In this document: positions 1 to 9,166 of the stretch, piece by piece
Numbering within the stretch: position 1 is the stretch's first letter
Layout of the letters: each line of letters begins with the position of its first letter
Source: Candidimonas sp.
GTDB lineage: Bacteria > Pseudomonadota > Gammaproteobacteria > Burkholderiales > Burkholderiaceae_B
Length of the DNA stretch: 38,846 bases
NCBI GenBank assembly: GCA_004297945.1
Contig: SCRC01000095.1
Location: 1-38,846 of the forward strand
Direction: 5' to 3'
Made by a program: the position numbers and the translations under genes
Notes under the pieces: model-generated
Told to the model about the DNA's origin: nothing
Seen by the model: the letters and a program-made list of their open reading frames with translations, nothing else
Database searches by the model: none

Positions 1-1185
1 CCGCCGGCCGGCGGTTTCGAAGGCGGCGATGGCGCGGTCGATCTGGCCGGGGGTGTGCGCGGCGCTCATTTGCGTGCGTATGCGCGCGCGGCCCTTGGGC
101 ACGACGGGATACGAAAAGCCAATGACGTAAATCCCTTCGCGCAAAAGCGCGTCGGCCAGCTGGCTGGCCCGTTGCGCATCGCCCAGCATAACGGGAATAA
201 TCGGATGCTCGCCCGGCACTAATTCAAAACCCAGGGCAGCCATCGCATTGCGGAACTGCCGGCCATTGGCATGAACCTTTTCACGCAAGGCATCGCCCTC
301 GGGGCTTTGCAAAAGCGCCAGCACTTGCAGTGATGCCGCCACAATGCCGGGCGCCAGGGTATTGGAAAACAGATAAGGCCGGGAACGCTGCCGCAACAGT
401 TCCACCACCGAAGCATCCGCCGCCACATAGCCGCCCGAGGCTCCCCCCAGGGCCTTGCCCAGAGTGCCTGTCAGTATGTGAACACGGCCCTCGACCCCGC
501 AATACTCCGGGGTGCCTCGACCATGCCGGCCCATGAAGCCCACGGCGTGCGAATCATCGACCATGACGATCGCCCGATATTTATCGGCCAGATCGCAAAT
601 GCCCTTCAAGTTTGCAACGATGCCGTCCATGGAGAACACACCATCGGTCGCAACCAGCTTGAAGCGCATGCCGGCCTTATCCGCCGCCTGCAACTGCGCT
701 TCAAGGTCGGCCATATCGTTGTTGGCGTAACGGTAACGCTGTGCCTTGCACAAACGCACTCCATCAATAATGCTGGCGTGGTTCAGGGCATCGCTGATAA
801 TGGCGTCGTTTTCATCCAGCAAAACCTCGAACAGACCGCCATTGGCATCGAAGCAACTGGAATACAGAATCGAATCGCCCATCTTCAGGAAGCCGGCCAG
901 CGCCCGCTCCAATTGTTTATGACCGGTTTGCGTGCCACAGATGAATCGGACCGACGCCAGCCCGAACCCCGCGTCGTCCATGCCTTTTTTGGATGCCTGG
1001 ATCAGACGCACATCGTTGGCCAGGCCCAGGTAATTATTGGCGCAGAAATTGAGTACTTGCGCGCCATCGGCCAGCGCTATCTGCGCGGACTGCGCGCCGG
1101 CGATGACGCGCTCCGCCTTGTAGAAGCCAGCGTCGCGCAATTGTTGAATTTGCGCGTTGACGTGATCGAGAAATGAGCTGTTCAT
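1..1185 (-). CDS. kbl: 2-amino-3-ketobutyrate CoA ligase (glycine C-acetyltransferase), 3' end outside the window
   Basis: PLP enzyme that cleaves 2-amino-3-oxobutyrate with CoA to glycine and acetyl-CoA, the second step of threonine breakdown after threonine dehydrogenase. I translated 395 codons on the minus strand from the ATG at 1185 without a stop; the E. coli enzyme has 398 residues, so only a few codons are missing. The translation follows the family closely: [12 protein letters not shown] near residue 47, [12 protein letters not shown], the DDSHAVGF cofactor segment, and [14 protein letters not shown] with the Schiff-base lysine near residue 245. The C-terminal [15 protein letters not shown] is also typical. 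It starts 29 bp after the DUF3604 gene on the same strand, so it may be the last visible gene of that operon. A tdh gene would be expected just outside the window, but this cannot be seen. The family call is secure. Confidence 0.95.
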   Translation of the reverse strand, partial: MNSSFLDHVNAQIQQLRDAGFYKAERVIAGAQSAQIALADGAQVLNFCANNYLGLANDVRLIQASKKGMDDAGFGLASVRFICGTQTGHKQLERALAGFLKMGDSILYSSCFDANGGLFEVLLDENDAIISDALNHASIIDGVRLCKAQRYRYANNDMADLEAQLQAADKAGMRFKLVATDGVFSMDGIVANLKGICDLADKYRAIVMVDDSHAVGFMGRHGRGTPEYCGVEGRVHILTGTLGKALGGASGGYVAADASVVELLRQRSRPYLFSNTLAPGIVAASLQVLALLQSPEGDALREKVHANGRQFRNAMAALGFELVPGEHPIIPVMLGDAQRASQLADALLREGIYVIGFSYPVVPKGRARIRTQMSAAHTPGQIDRAIAAFETAGRR

Positions 1186-1214
1186 GATTGGAAGCAATGT
1201 TACTACGCTCGAGC

Positions 1215-3461
1215 TTACTTCCGGACGATATAAATCGGGCTTGAGAAGATAAAAAACCCGTCTTCGGTAGTGGCCCGCAGATAAATAGCGTTATCGCCAT
1301 CTTTGTGCAGGGGGACTCGTACGCTTTGTTTGACGCGCCGGGTCGGGTTCTCGTCGGGCAGGCGAAACACTTGCAATCGGCGCCGTATGCCGCCATTTTC
1401 AAATACCACGGGCTCCATGCCTATGGAGGCCACCGGAATGGTTTCTTTAATTAGCGGGGTATCGACATGCAGCACGCCGTTATCGGGATGTGCCAGGCGT
1501 ACATCAATACCGCTGAACCCGCCTGTAGTAAGAGATTTCCATTCCAGGCGGCTATCGTCCGTCTGAACCAGCTGCTTATCCAGATTCCAGAAATTAATGG
1601 GCTGCGGCTGCTCGAAGGCATTGTCTGTCAAGGTCGCGTGCCCATCCCAAACCGTTTGCCGGCCGCGCCCCCGATAACCGGAACCTTCCCATATCAGGCG
1701 AATCCTTCGCCCCAGATCCGGCTTTCCGTATGGCCGCAGCGTATCCACCACCTCCATGCGATTACGGATTTCTATATTTTCAATAGGCCCTTCGGTCATC
1801 AATTCAAATTCAAGCGTTACGCTCTCGCCATCGTATTCAACAACGGCCCCCATATCTGCTTTGCGAACGCTGGTAGTTTGAACGGTCGATCCCAAATTCG
1901 GGTCATCAGAAAACAGCGTCGCCGGGTTATCGAAAACGGCATTGACTGCCAAAAAGGCGCGACAACCTGTGGTCGCGTAGTGACGTCGATGCCGCAGACA
2001 GTCGGCCAGCGACGCCCTGGTCAGTTCGCCAGCAACCAGGCAGGTTAACCCGCCATACGCGCCAAACATGGAGGCGCCCGGGTGGCTCGCGCCATGACGG
2101 CCTTTGTGTCCATCGCTATTGGCCACGATGCCCACGCGATACCCTTGCTCGAACGCGTCAGACAAGAGCCACTCGAACGTGCCCCAATCGGAGTGGATTT
2201 CGATCGACCGTTCAATCTGGGCATTGTGCGACAGCGTGATGTCGGCGTAGCGGCCGCCGATGTGGGCGAAAACGATTACGTCTTCGCCTTTTAACGCTTC
2301 AAACAACTGGTCTGCGCTGTTGGCATCGGTATCTTCGTCGGACATGTCGTCGACCAAGGCGTGCGAAGACCGATGTATCGGCCGCCCTTCCTGCAAGTAC
2401 AGGACATTGCGATCGCCCCCCAGCCCGGTGTTTCCGGACCATTCATAGCCGGGGAAGATGATGAATTCCTGATCCCGATTGAACTCGGCCGTGAGCCGAT
2501 TGAGCTCATGCCAGAACTCCGTTGTAATCTGAAAATCGTTGGCCTGATGGCTCATTGCATCGAGAAAAGCGCGGTCTCGCGCGAAGACGAGGAGGTCGCG
2601 TGCCGAGTTGGTACCTATGGTTTCTTCCGACTGCCCGTGCAAATCGGCCCAAAAATGACGGTACTGCGCTTGCGGCACGATACGACACGGATTGGAGCGC
2701 GCCACCACCTTGCCCTCTTGCCGTATTTCAATTTCCAGGTCGCCTTCATGGGACACTGACAAGTTGGACAGAATCCGGGCGTAATCGCCTTCGGCCATAC
2801 TGAACGAAGCGGGCAAATTTTCTATCGGAATACTGCTGCGCACATCAAAATTGCCAGTCACGCGATGGCTGGGGTTACCCCATTTATCTTCACCCTTGAA
2901 CCCTAGTTTGAACGTTTCGCCGACACGGATCAAAGTGGGAAGAATCGCCTTGAATGAAACGGGCGGGCCGGCCACCACGGAAATCGTGGGAGACTTCGGT
3001 AACTCGACATACTGATAGGTCGCAAAGGCGTCTACCAATACTTTGAATTCGAACGTGTCTTCCGCAAAGGTTTGGACTCTTATGCCGGGCGACCCCTGGC
3101 GCCGGTCGCCGAACCGGATGACGATCTGGTCGCCCTCGTGCAGAAACCCCCTTACGACCCGGATAAATACGGTTTTGTCCCACGGACGTATGTTGCGCTT
3201 GCCGTCGTACTCGACTTCAAGCACCGCGCCGTTGCTCGCTTCCACGGTCGTATAGTTCCAGCCTTGCGGGTCGGTAAATTGCGGACGCCCCATGTCGCTG
3301 GCAAAACGATGCACGACCTTGATCGACCCGGTATCGTCAATGCCAAAATAGCCCGCCGTGTAAACCAGCGTAAACGAATTGAAGCTACCGGCTTCAAATT
3401 CACCTGAAGGATCGACAGACGCCGAACCCATCAGGTTTGCTGCGTAGAGTGAGTGTCCCAT
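1215..3461 (-). CDS. DUF3604 family protein with PHP-like metal site
   Basis: 748-residue protein resembling the DUF3604 family; no reaction is established for it. The first ~260 residues look beta-rich. The second part carries residues that resemble the metal ligands of PHP-type phosphoesterases: ADLHGQ (near 272-277), GYEWSG (near 338), FAHIGG (near 399), EIHSDWG (near 421) and [10 protein letters not shown] (near 448). This suggests a metal-dependent hydrolase, possibly acting on a phosphate or sulfonate ester, but that is inference. No signal peptide is visible, so it is probably cytoplasmic. It starts 20 bp after the ComA-like gene, and kbl follows 29 bp later, so co-transcription is likely. 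No strong ribosome binding site precedes the ATG. The family call is firm; the function is open. Confidence 0.85.
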   Translation of the reverse strand: MGHSLYAANLMGSASVDPSGEFEAGSFNSFTLVYTAGYFGIDDTGSIKVVHRFASDMGRPQFTDPQGWNYTTVEASNGAVLEVEYDGKRNIRPWDKTVFIRVVRGFLHEGDQIVIRFGDRRQGSPGIRVQTFAEDTFEFKVLVDAFATYQYVELPKSPTISVVAGPPVSFKAILPTLIRVGETFKLGFKGEDKWGNPSHRVTGNFDVRSSIPIENLPASFSMAEGDYARILSNLSVSHEGDLEIEIRQEGKVVARSNPCRIVPQAQYRHFWADLHGQSEETIGTNSARDLLVFARDRAFLDAMSHQANDFQITTEFWHELNRLTAEFNRDQEFIIFPGYEWSGNTGLGGDRNVLYLQEGRPIHRSSHALVDDMSDEDTDANSADQLFEALKGEDVIVFAHIGGRYADITLSHNAQIERSIEIHSDWGTFEWLLSDAFEQGYRVGIVANSDGHKGRHGASHPGASMFGAYGGLTCLVAGELTRASLADCLRHRRHYATTGCRAFLAVNAVFDNPATLFSDDPNLGSTVQTTSVRKADMGAVVEYDGESVTLEFELMTEGPIENIEIRNRMEVVDTLRPYGKPDLGRRIRLIWEGSGYRGRGRQTVWDGHATLTDNAFEQPQPINFWNLDKQLVQTDDSRLEWKSLTTGGFSGIDVRLAHPDNGVLHVDTPLIKETIPVASIGMEPVVFENGGIRRRLQVFRLPDENPTRRVKQSVRVPLHKDGDNAIYLRATTEDGFFIFSSPIYIVRK

Positions 3462-3481
3462 GGTACGTGTATATTCCGCGG

Positions 3482-4282
3482 TTAATGATTGATGGTTCCT
3501 GGGCCGGCAGTACCCAGTCCGACGCGCGCGGCTTCAGTATCGATTAGCGTAGCAGCCGATACATTGGCCAGGTTTACATCCGGCCCCAGCACGGCGATCA
3601 AGGTTTTCTTCATCGATTCGATATCGCAACTGCGCACCTCGGCTATCCATGGCCCAGGCAGTTCGATCATGACGCGCGTCATATCCAGTTGCCGCATTAG
3701 CAATTCTATTGTGTCGGTGCGTAATTTTCCGTTTTCAACCAACTCGGCCGCTTCCACCAGCACCAACTCTGCGCCGGCATCGAAGCAGTCGTGGGCTTGT
3801 TGAACCAGCAGGTTGGGATCGTTGAGCGTTTCTTTCGAGCCGACCTCACCGAACACCGTTAACCCTGTGGCCACAGCAGCCCGGATCTGAGCCACGCGCT
3901 GTTGCGGCGTCAAGGGCACGACATTGTCGGAAATCTCGATCGTTTCAAAACCCAGACTCAAGGCCTCGTCGTAAAAGCGCGGCAGCGCAGACTCGCCTTG
4001 CGTTGCCAGTATATATTCATGGAACTGACCACCCAGAAAAGAGCGCACATCGGCTTGCTTGTACAAGGCGAGCTTGGCTCGCAGTTTTTCGCGAGTATAT
4101 AAGCGGGCCGTGCCTGTTTTTACCTTCGCCAAATCAACATAATCGCTCGCGATGTCCATCAGGTCGGCGACATACCCCAGCGGCAGGCCGTCATCGATCA
4201 TCATGGTGCGTCCGTTGCCGCGCGGCTTGGTGCTGCGTGCGGCAGGCAACTTTACAAAATCGAAGGGTGGGCGAGTATCCAT
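3482..4282 (-). CDS. Phosphosulfolactate synthase (ComA) family protein
   Basis: 266 residues. Archaeal ComA adds sulfite to phosphoenolpyruvate to give (2R)-phospho-3-sulfolactate, the first step of coenzyme M synthesis; bacterial homologues are mostly uncharacterised. Family features visible are DGLPLGYVADLMDIA (residues 31-45), the Lys segment LAKVKTGTA (51-59), EISDNVVPL (116-124), FGEVGSKE (144-151), which aligns with the catalytic lysine region, and the C-terminal VNLANVSAATLIDTEAARVG. It lies 10 bp after a Bug receptor gene and 20 bp before the DUF3604 gene, and is divergent from suyAB/slcC/comC. The link to sulfolactate is therefore both by homology and by neighbourhood. It could make phosphosulfolactate, run in reverse, or act on an analogous phosphorylated acid. 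The family is secure; the substrate is not known. Confidence 0.85.
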   Translation of the reverse strand: MDTRPPFDFVKLPAARSTKPRGNGRTMMIDDGLPLGYVADLMDIASDYVDLAKVKTGTARLYTREKLRAKLALYKQADVRSFLGGQFHEYILATQGESALPRFYDEALSLGFETIEISDNVVPLTPQQRVAQIRAAVATGLTVFGEVGSKETLNDPNLLVQQAHDCFDAGAELVLVEAAELVENGKLRTDTIELLMRQLDMTRVMIELPGPWIAEVRSCDIESMKKTLIAVLGPDVNLANVSAATLIDTEAARVGLGTAGPGTINH

Positions 4283-4292
4283 GGCGGCCTCC

Positions 4293-5279
4293 TTATTTGA
4301 CCGAAATGCCAGACGCTTTGACCAGCGCGGCGTACTTTTTTCTTTCGTGCGTCAGGAATATAGAGAAATTTTTCACGCTGCTGCCTACGGGTTCCACTCC
4401 TTGCGCAATCAGCGTTTTCTTTACGGCAGGGTCGTGCAATACTTTCTCAACAGCGGCATTGAGCTTATTGATGATAGCCGCCGGTGTGCCAGCAGGTGCG
4501 AACAGGCCCATCCACTGAACGACATCCACGGCCCCGGCGCCGGGAGTTTCGCTGGCCGTAGGCACCTTGGGCAGCCATGCCAAGCGCTTATTGTTCATAA
4601 TGCACAGAACCTTGAGTTTGCCTGCCTTCCAATGCGGAATTACCGGAGCCATGCCCACGCTGGCCAGCGGAATCTGCCCACCCAGGACATCGATCGTTGC
4701 CGGCCCTGCGCCTTTATAGGGAATAGCGAGGATCTTGATGCCTGTCGAACGTTCGATCCAATCCACCGCCAACTGCTGGGCGCTTCCTACTCCGGGCATG
4801 CCGTAGTCCACCTTACCGGGATGCGCCTTTACATAAGCCACCAATTCCGGAAGCGTATTTGGAGGAAACGAAGGGTTGGCCACCAATGCAATGGGGGTCG
4901 TGCTCACCAGCGTAATTGGGCTCAGATCCTTGCTGGGATCGTAGCTCATGCTTTTATAAAGAAACGGAGCAATCACCGTTTCCGCCGGAGAGGACATCAT
5001 TATGGTGTAGCCGTCAGGCTTGGCCCGCGACACATACTGAGCCCCGATCATCCCGTCAGCGCCCGGCTTGTTGACGACGATAACTTGCTGCCCCAAATAA
5101 CTGTTCAACTTGGACGCCAGGAGCCGCGCCGTGAAATCATGGCCGCCCCCCGTGGAAAACGGAACGACAAGCGTCAATGCACGGTCTGGGAAACCCTTGG
5201 CCTGAGCGCCGAATGCCACACTGAACAACACCACACAGACAGAACCAGCGATACGTAGAATTTTATGCAACGTTCTCAT
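4293..5279 (-). CDS. Bug-type (TctC family) periplasmic solute-binding protein
   Basis: 328 residues with an N-terminal signal peptide (hydrophobic residues about 10-26, ending AQA). The mature part begins FPDRALTLVVPFSTGGGHDFTAR, the usual start of the Bug/TctC fold, and contains IPYKGAGPA and GLFAPAGTP. Such proteins bind carboxylates in the periplasm, classically for tripartite tricarboxylate transporters; many lack a TctAB partner nearby, as here. The ATG at 5279 is preceded by AAGGAGA at good spacing. It is the first gene after the GntR regulator (gap 101 bp) and is followed 10 bp later by the ComA-like gene, so its ligand may be the substrate of that operon, plausibly a sulfonated or phosphorylated carboxylate. 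That ligand is inference only. Confidence 0.93.
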   Translation of the reverse strand: MRTLHKILRIAGSVCVVLFSVAFGAQAKGFPDRALTLVVPFSTGGGHDFTARLLASKLNSYLGQQVIVVNKPGADGMIGAQYVSRAKPDGYTIMMSSPAETVIAPFLYKSMSYDPSKDLSPITLVSTTPIALVANPSFPPNTLPELVAYVKAHPGKVDYGMPGVGSAQQLAVDWIERSTGIKILAIPYKGAGPATIDVLGGQIPLASVGMAPVIPHWKAGKLKVLCIMNNKRLAWLPKVPTASETPGAGAVDVVQWMGLFAPAGTPAAIINKLNAAVEKVLHDPAVKKTLIAQGVEPVGSSVKNFSIFLTHERKKYAALVKASGISVK

Positions 5280-5380
5280 TACTATCTCTCCTTATCCGAA
5301 CAACGCAGAAACTCGGAGGCTCGACATAAAACAGCTATCTATTTCTGCATGGCCGAAAGTTAGTGATGCAACACCGCCCG

Positions 5381-6169
5381 TCAAGACGAGCCCATGAAAT
5401 CCATATCCAACTCACAATCCGTAGGCGGAACAAACATTTTCTGGTAGGAGATCGGCTGCAGCCCTCGGGTCTTGCCCAGAATATTGATTTTCAGGGCCCA
5501 ACTGCCAGACTCCAGCTCCATTAGCGCCGCAATTCGCGGCTCTAGCCGGACTACGCGGGCACCGCCCTTTGCCTCAATCGTTGGATAGCCAAATTCCGTT
5601 TCCAGAATTTCTTTAAGGTTGACGTCCTCCAGCCTGATTGCCGATATCTCCAGCATTCCGCTGAAGATCGACGCGGGTAAATAAAGCTCGCTGACGCAGG
5701 TAAAGCGCCCGTCGATGGATATGCACCGATCGATCCGGACATAACCCTGGGCATCGGGCCCGAGCACTTTTGTCCACGGACCATCGCCAACCAAACTGCG
5801 CCCGATCAAATGAGCAAACACTGGCAAGTGTTCCCCTGTTTCAGGGTCAGTGAAGCGGTAGTGCCAGGATTTCTGTATGGCGCGCCGCGATTGGCTGATA
5901 AACGTGCCGATGCCGTGCTGACGAACCAGATAACCCTCGGCGGCCAAGCTGCCTAGCGCTTTTTGAGTGGTGCCTAGGCTGATGCTCAACAAATCCCCCA
6001 GCGCCTTCTCGGGCGGCAATTTATCTTGATAGTGCAACTCGCCCTCATCCATCGCCTGAATAATCGACTCGCGCAATTGGGCATGCTTGCTTAAACCGAG
6101 AGGCGCCAAACGGAAAAAATGGCGCGCAATCGCATCGGCAGGAGAACGACTAAGATTTTTAGCTTGCAT
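5381..6169 (-). CDS. GntR family regulator with UTRA ligand domain (HutC type)
   Basis: 262 residues. The N-terminal winged helix includes KLPPEKALGDLLSISLGTTQKALGSLAAEGYLVRQHG-type recognition elements (the stretch PPEKALGDLL, then TTQKALGSL and RQHGIGTFI). The remainder, from about residue 95, is a UTRA effector domain, as in HutC/FarR regulators that sense small metabolites. It heads the minus-strand operon (Bug, ComA-like, DUF3604, kbl) and is divergent from suyAB, so it could control both sides. A promoter and an 18-bp dyad lie upstream of it. The start at 6169 has only a weak ribosome binding site (CCCGGAT). Confidence 0.93.
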   Translation of the reverse strand: MQAKNLSRSPADAIARHFFRLAPLGLSKHAQLRESIIQAMDEGELHYQDKLPPEKALGDLLSISLGTTQKALGSLAAEGYLVRQHGIGTFISQSRRAIQKSWHYRFTDPETGEHLPVFAHLIGRSLVGDGPWTKVLGPDAQGYVRIDRCISIDGRFTCVSELYLPASIFSGMLEISAIRLEDVNLKEILETEFGYPTIEAKGGARVVRLEPRIAALMELESGSWALKINILGKTRGLQPISYQKMFVPPTDCELDMDFMGSS

Positions 6170-6196
6170 ATCCGGGGGGGTTCATGATTTGTTCTC

Positions 6197-6225
6197 AATT
6201 TAGCAAATAAAGATATGGAGGTCAA
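6197..6225 (-). promoter_or_regulatory. Predicted sigma70 promoter of the gntR-Bug-comA operon
   Basis: Reading the minus strand, TTGACC (6225-6220) and TAAATT (6202-6197) are separated by 17 bp and lie about 30 bp before the gntR start. Both boxes are close to consensus. No experimental support. Confidence 0.55.
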
Positions 6226-6241
6226 TAGCTCTATAGCTATT
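6224..6241. promoter_or_regulatory. 18-bp dyad, candidate GntR operator
   Basis: Perfect inverted repeat with arms AATAGCT and AGCTATT around CTAT. It overlaps the -35 box of the predicted gntR promoter, the position expected for an autorepressor site. The assignment to the GntR protein is inference. Confidence 0.45.
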
Positions 6242-6277
6242 TTAGGAGACCGAAAAGATCGTCCGTATAGAAAATCG

Positions 6278-6432
6278 ATGGCAGCCACAAGGGCTGCCGC
6301 TACAGAACCGTATCCGTCGCTTGTAGCGGCAGCCCTTGTGGCTGCCATCTTGTACCTGCCACCTTGTGGCTGCCATCATGTTGACGGAGAGACACCCTTG
6401 CATAGATGACAGGCACAAGGCCTGTCGCTACA
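6278..6432. repeat. REP cluster between gntR and suyA
   Basis: Three full REP elements and one damaged one. An inverted pair at 6278-6304 and 6322-6348 (arms GGCAGCC/GGCTGCC) forms a BIME-like palindrome; 6351-6376 is a decayed copy; 6406-6432 is a variant with arms GACAGGC and GCCTGTC. Each has a TGTAGC head (or GCTACA on the other strand) beside a 7-bp stem and a 5-nt CTTGT/ACAAG loop. Confidence 0.85.
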
Positions 6433-6466
6433 ACCTTCCACCACGAAATAGATATAGGTCATATGG

Positions 6467-6495
6467 TTGACTTTGATGAGTTTCGCCATTAAGAT
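6467..6495 (+). promoter_or_regulatory. Predicted sigma70 promoter of suyAB
   Basis: TTGACT (6467-6472), a 17-bp spacer and TAAGAT (6490-6495), 56 bp before the suyA ATG. Box sequence and spacing fit a sigma70 promoter well. Confidence 0.6.
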
Positions 6496-6551
6496 AAACC
6501 CGGTTCTAGTCGATTGTCGAATATCTACCAACAGAATTTAAGGAGCTTCGA

Positions 6552-6833
6552 ATGATTCATCTTGTGTTACACGATGCCAACGACATGGTCGCGGTTGCAG
6601 TCGTGGAAGGCGTTACAGCGGGTACCGAACTGACGGCGTGGATCATGGACGATGACCGCATGATCAAAATCAAGGCGGAACAAGACATCCCCATCGGCCA
6701 CAAAATTGCCATGAAAGACATGGCAGTGGGCGACACCGTCATCAAATACGGCGTTGATATCGGCAAGGTCGTCGCGCCGATCAAGAAGGGCCAGCACGCC
6801 CATACCCAAAACATCAAGACCAAACGCTGGTAA
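6552..6833 (+). CDS. suyA: (2R)-sulfolactate sulfo-lyase, small (alpha) subunit
   Basis: 93 residues, forming a single SAF-type domain of the UxaA N-terminal family. With SuyB it cleaves (2R)-3-sulfolactate to pyruvate and sulfite in the cytoplasm. The length is typical of separate SuyA subunits, which correspond to the N-terminal domain of altronate dehydratase. Visible pieces are VAVAVVEGVTAG, the core IPIGHKIAMKDMAVGDTVIKYG and the ending TQNIKTKRW. The ATG at 6552 has AGGAG at ideal spacing. On sequence alone it could be any split UxaA-family hydratase; the sulfolactate assignment rests on slcC, comC and the TauE/SafE exporter downstream. A 106-bp gap separates it from suyB, wider than the usual tight pair. 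Confidence 0.88.
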   Translation: MIHLVLHDANDMVAVAVVEGVTAGTELTAWIMDDDRMIKIKAEQDIPIGHKIAMKDMAVGDTVIKYGVDIGKVVAPIKKGQHAHTQNIKTKRW

Positions 6834-6939
6834 ACGAATCGCAGCGGCACCGGTGGCCACACCGTCGATGCGCACAGCCCATTCGTCGCTATCTGTTTGT
6901 TCAGCCAACTGAACGTCTCTAACTTCTATAGACCCAATC

Positions 6940-8109
6940 ATGATTACTAAAGACACTACTTTCCTAGGCTATCGCCGTGAAAACGGCCGCGTCGGCGTGC
7001 GCAACCACGTCATTATTTTGCCGCTCGACGATTTGTCCAATGCTGCCTGTGAGGCCGTTGCCAACAATATCAAAGGCACCATGGCCATTCCCCACCCCTA
7101 TGGCCGCCTGCAATTCGGCGCCGACCTCGACCTGCATTTCCGTACACTGATCGGTGCTGGCTCCAACCCCAACGTCGCCGCCGTGGTGGTGATCGGGATT
7201 GAAAACGGCTGGACCCAAAAAGTGGTTGAAGGCATTGCCGCTACTGGCAAGCCTGTTATTGGCTTTGGCATCGAGCGCCATGGCGACCACGAAACGATCA
7301 TGAAAGCCTCCAAAGTTGCGCGCGAATACGTGCAATGGGCTTCCGAAAAACAACGCGAAGTATGCAACATCAAAGAACTGTGGGTATCGACCAAGTGCGG
7401 CGAAAGCGACACCACCTCGGGTTGCGGCTCCAATCCCACGGTGGGCAATGCGTTTGACAAATTGCATCCGCTTGGCGCCACCTTGGTATTTGGCGAGACA
7501 ACCGAAATAACCGGCGGCGAAAAATTTGTGGCGGCCCGCTGCGCGAACGACGAAGTGCGCGCCAAATTCATGTTCATGTTCGACCGCTATCAAGAAGTCA
7601 TCGATCGGCACAAGACATCGGACTTGTCCGATTCGCAACCCACCAAAGGCAACATCGAAGGCGGGCTGACAACGATCGAAGAAAAAGCCATGGGCAACAT
7701 CCAGAAAATCGGCAAGAAATGCACGGTCGATGGCGTGCTCGACAAGGCCGAAACCCCCACTCACCCAGGGCTCTGGTTCATGGACTCATCGTCGGCCGCT
7801 GCTGAAATGGTGACCTTGTGCGCCGCTGCGGGCTATGTCGTGCACTTCTTCCCCACCGGCCAAGGCAACATCATCGGCAACCCTATCCTGCCGGTTATCA
7901 AGCTCAGCGCCAACCCGCGCACAGTGCGCACCATGAGCGAACACATCGACTTCGACTGCTCACCGCTATTGCAGCGTGAAATGAACCTGGACGAAGCCGG
8001 CGACAAACTGCTCGACGTCATGCTGGCAACCGCCAATGGCCGCCTGACCGACGCAGAAGCGTTAGGCCATCGTGAATTTGTGCTGACACGCTTGTACGAA
8101 AGCGCTTAA
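6940..8109 (+). CDS. suyB: (2R)-sulfolactate sulfo-lyase, large (beta) subunit
   Basis: 389 residues of the UxaA/GarD C-terminal family. It is the catalytic partner of SuyA, eliminating sulfite from (2R)-sulfolactate to give pyruvate. Hallmarks are [17 protein letters not shown] at the N terminus, [20 protein letters not shown] with the conserved cysteine (near 144), and [20 protein letters not shown]. These match the iron-dependent dehydratase fold shared with altronate and galactarate dehydratases. The ATG at 6940 lacks a strong ribosome binding site. Stretches such as [10 protein letters not shown] and CGESDTTSG are shared across the family, so the specific name depends on context, which is strong here (slcC, comC, exporter). 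Confidence 0.9.
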   Translation: MITKDTTFLGYRRENGRVGVRNHVIILPLDDLSNAACEAVANNIKGTMAIPHPYGRLQFGADLDLHFRTLIGAGSNPNVAAVVVIGIENGWTQKVVEGIAATGKPVIGFGIERHGDHETIMKASKVAREYVQWASEKQREVCNIKELWVSTKCGESDTTSGCGSNPTVGNAFDKLHPLGATLVFGETTEITGGEKFVAARCANDEVRAKFMFMFDRYQEVIDRHKTSDLSDSQPTKGNIEGGLTTIEEKAMGNIQKIGKKCTVDGVLDKAETPTHPGLWFMDSSSAAAEMVTLCAAAGYVVHFFPTGQGNIIGNPILPVIKLSANPRTVRTMSEHIDFDCSPLLQREMNLDEAGDKLLDVMLATANGRLTDAEALGHREFVLTRLYESA

Positions 8110-8115
8110 ACGCCG

Positions 8116-8134
8116 GGGCTCGCTATACGAGCCC
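8116..8134 (+). terminator. Hairpin after suyB, possible terminator or processing site
   Basis: Perfect 7-bp stem GGGCTCG/CGAGCCC with loop CTATA, 7 bp after the suyB stop. No T-run follows, so it does not look like a standard intrinsic terminator. It may protect the suyAB transcript end or separate its level from the ABC genes 250 bp downstream. Apart from this hairpin I see nothing in 8110-8380. Confidence 0.45.
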
Positions 8135-8380
8135 TCAGCATGCGCCTGGCACCGGGTCGGCTCGAACGTTTAATTTCGTGCCGACCTGCATTTTGGCTTC
8201 GGAGGCGTCGGCGCGCTGCTTACGCTGTGGGACAAGACCCAAGGCTCGATTGCCGCCAATACAGCCAGCCGGGCAGTTGAGCCTGGATGGACGCTCACAA
8301 ATGACACTGGCGCGTTGCCGCTTATAGCGGCATGAACGCCAGGTCCGTAAACGACGCAGTTCGTTATGGAGGACACAAGC

Positions 8381-9166
8381 ATGAACACGACCTCAACGCC
8401 TTTGCTGGAAGTAAACGGGGTGACCCTGCAGTACAAGACTAAAGAGTATTTGATTACCGCCACTTACCGGGTGGATTTCAAGGTATATGAGTCAGACCGA
8501 TTCGTATTGCTCGGGCCATCAGGCTGCGGCAAGTCCACTTTATTGAAAGCCGTTGGTGGATACCTCACGCCAACCGAGGGCGAGATCCGGCTAAAGAACA
8601 AAATCGTTACGATGCCGGGGCCCGATCGAATGATGGTGTTCCAGGAATTCGACCAGTTGCCTCCCTGGAAAACCGTTAAACAAAACGTGATGTTCCCGCT
8701 GCTTGCAAGCGGCAAGCTGAAAGGCCGTGCAGCCGAAGAAAAGGCCATGCAGTACATCGAAAAGGTGAAGCTCGCCGCGTTTGCCAACCACTATCCGCAC
8801 CAGTTGTCGGGCGGAATGAAGCAACGGGTTGCCATCGCCCGCGGCATGGCGATGGAACCGGACATCCTGCTTATGGATGAGCCCTACGCGGCTCTGGACG
8901 CACTCACCCGCAAGAAAATGCAGGAGGAACTGCTGCTGCTATGGGACGACACCCGGTTCACCGTGCTGTTCGTGACTCACTCCATCGAAGAGGCCGTAAA
9001 GATCGGCAACCGAATTTTGCTGCTCTCGCCCCATCCAGGCCAAGTAACAGCCGAGCTCAACAGCACGGGCGAAGATACGCTAGATGCCAGTGGCAAAAGC
9101 CTGTCTGAGCGCATCAATACTATGCTGTTTGAAGAAAATGTAGAAGAGGAGGCCGTCCATGTCTAA
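8381..9166 (+). CDS. ABC transporter ATP-binding protein, nitrate/taurine/sulfonate type
   Basis: 261 residues; cytoplasmic ATPase of a TauB/SsuB-like importer. Walker A is GPSGCGKSTLL, the Q-loop lies in FQEFDQLPPW, the signature is LSGGMKQRVAIARG, Walker B is ILLMDEPYAALD and the switch histidine is in FVTHSIEEAV. I chose the ATG at 8381 because GGAGG lies 8 bp before it; the in-frame ATG at 8366 has no such site. The permease gene overlaps its end by 8 bp, indicating translational coupling. Placed between suyB and slcC, it most likely imports sulfolactate or a related sulfonate, but no binding protein is encoded beside it. Confidence 0.92.
   Translation: MNTTSTPLLEVNGVTLQYKTKEYLITATYRVDFKVYESDRFVLLGPSGCGKSTLLKAVGGYLTPTEGEIRLKNKIVTMPGPDRMMVFQEFDQLPPWKTVKQNVMFPLLASGKLKGRAAEEKAMQYIEKVKLAAFANHYPHQLSGGMKQRVAIARGMAMEPDILLMDEPYAALDALTRKKMQEELLLLWDDTRFTVLFVTHSIEEAVKIGNRILLLSPHPGQVTAELNSTGEDTLDASGKSLSERINTMLFEENVEEEAVHV

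Noticed and set aside
3482..4282. Coenzyme M biosynthesis
   Set aside because: Only the ComA homologue is present; no ComB, ComD or ComE homologue was found in the window, and ComC here belongs with the degradation genes.
8116..8134. Standard rho-independent terminator after suyB
   Set aside because: The hairpin is good but lacks a following T-run, so it is listed only as a possible terminator or processing site.
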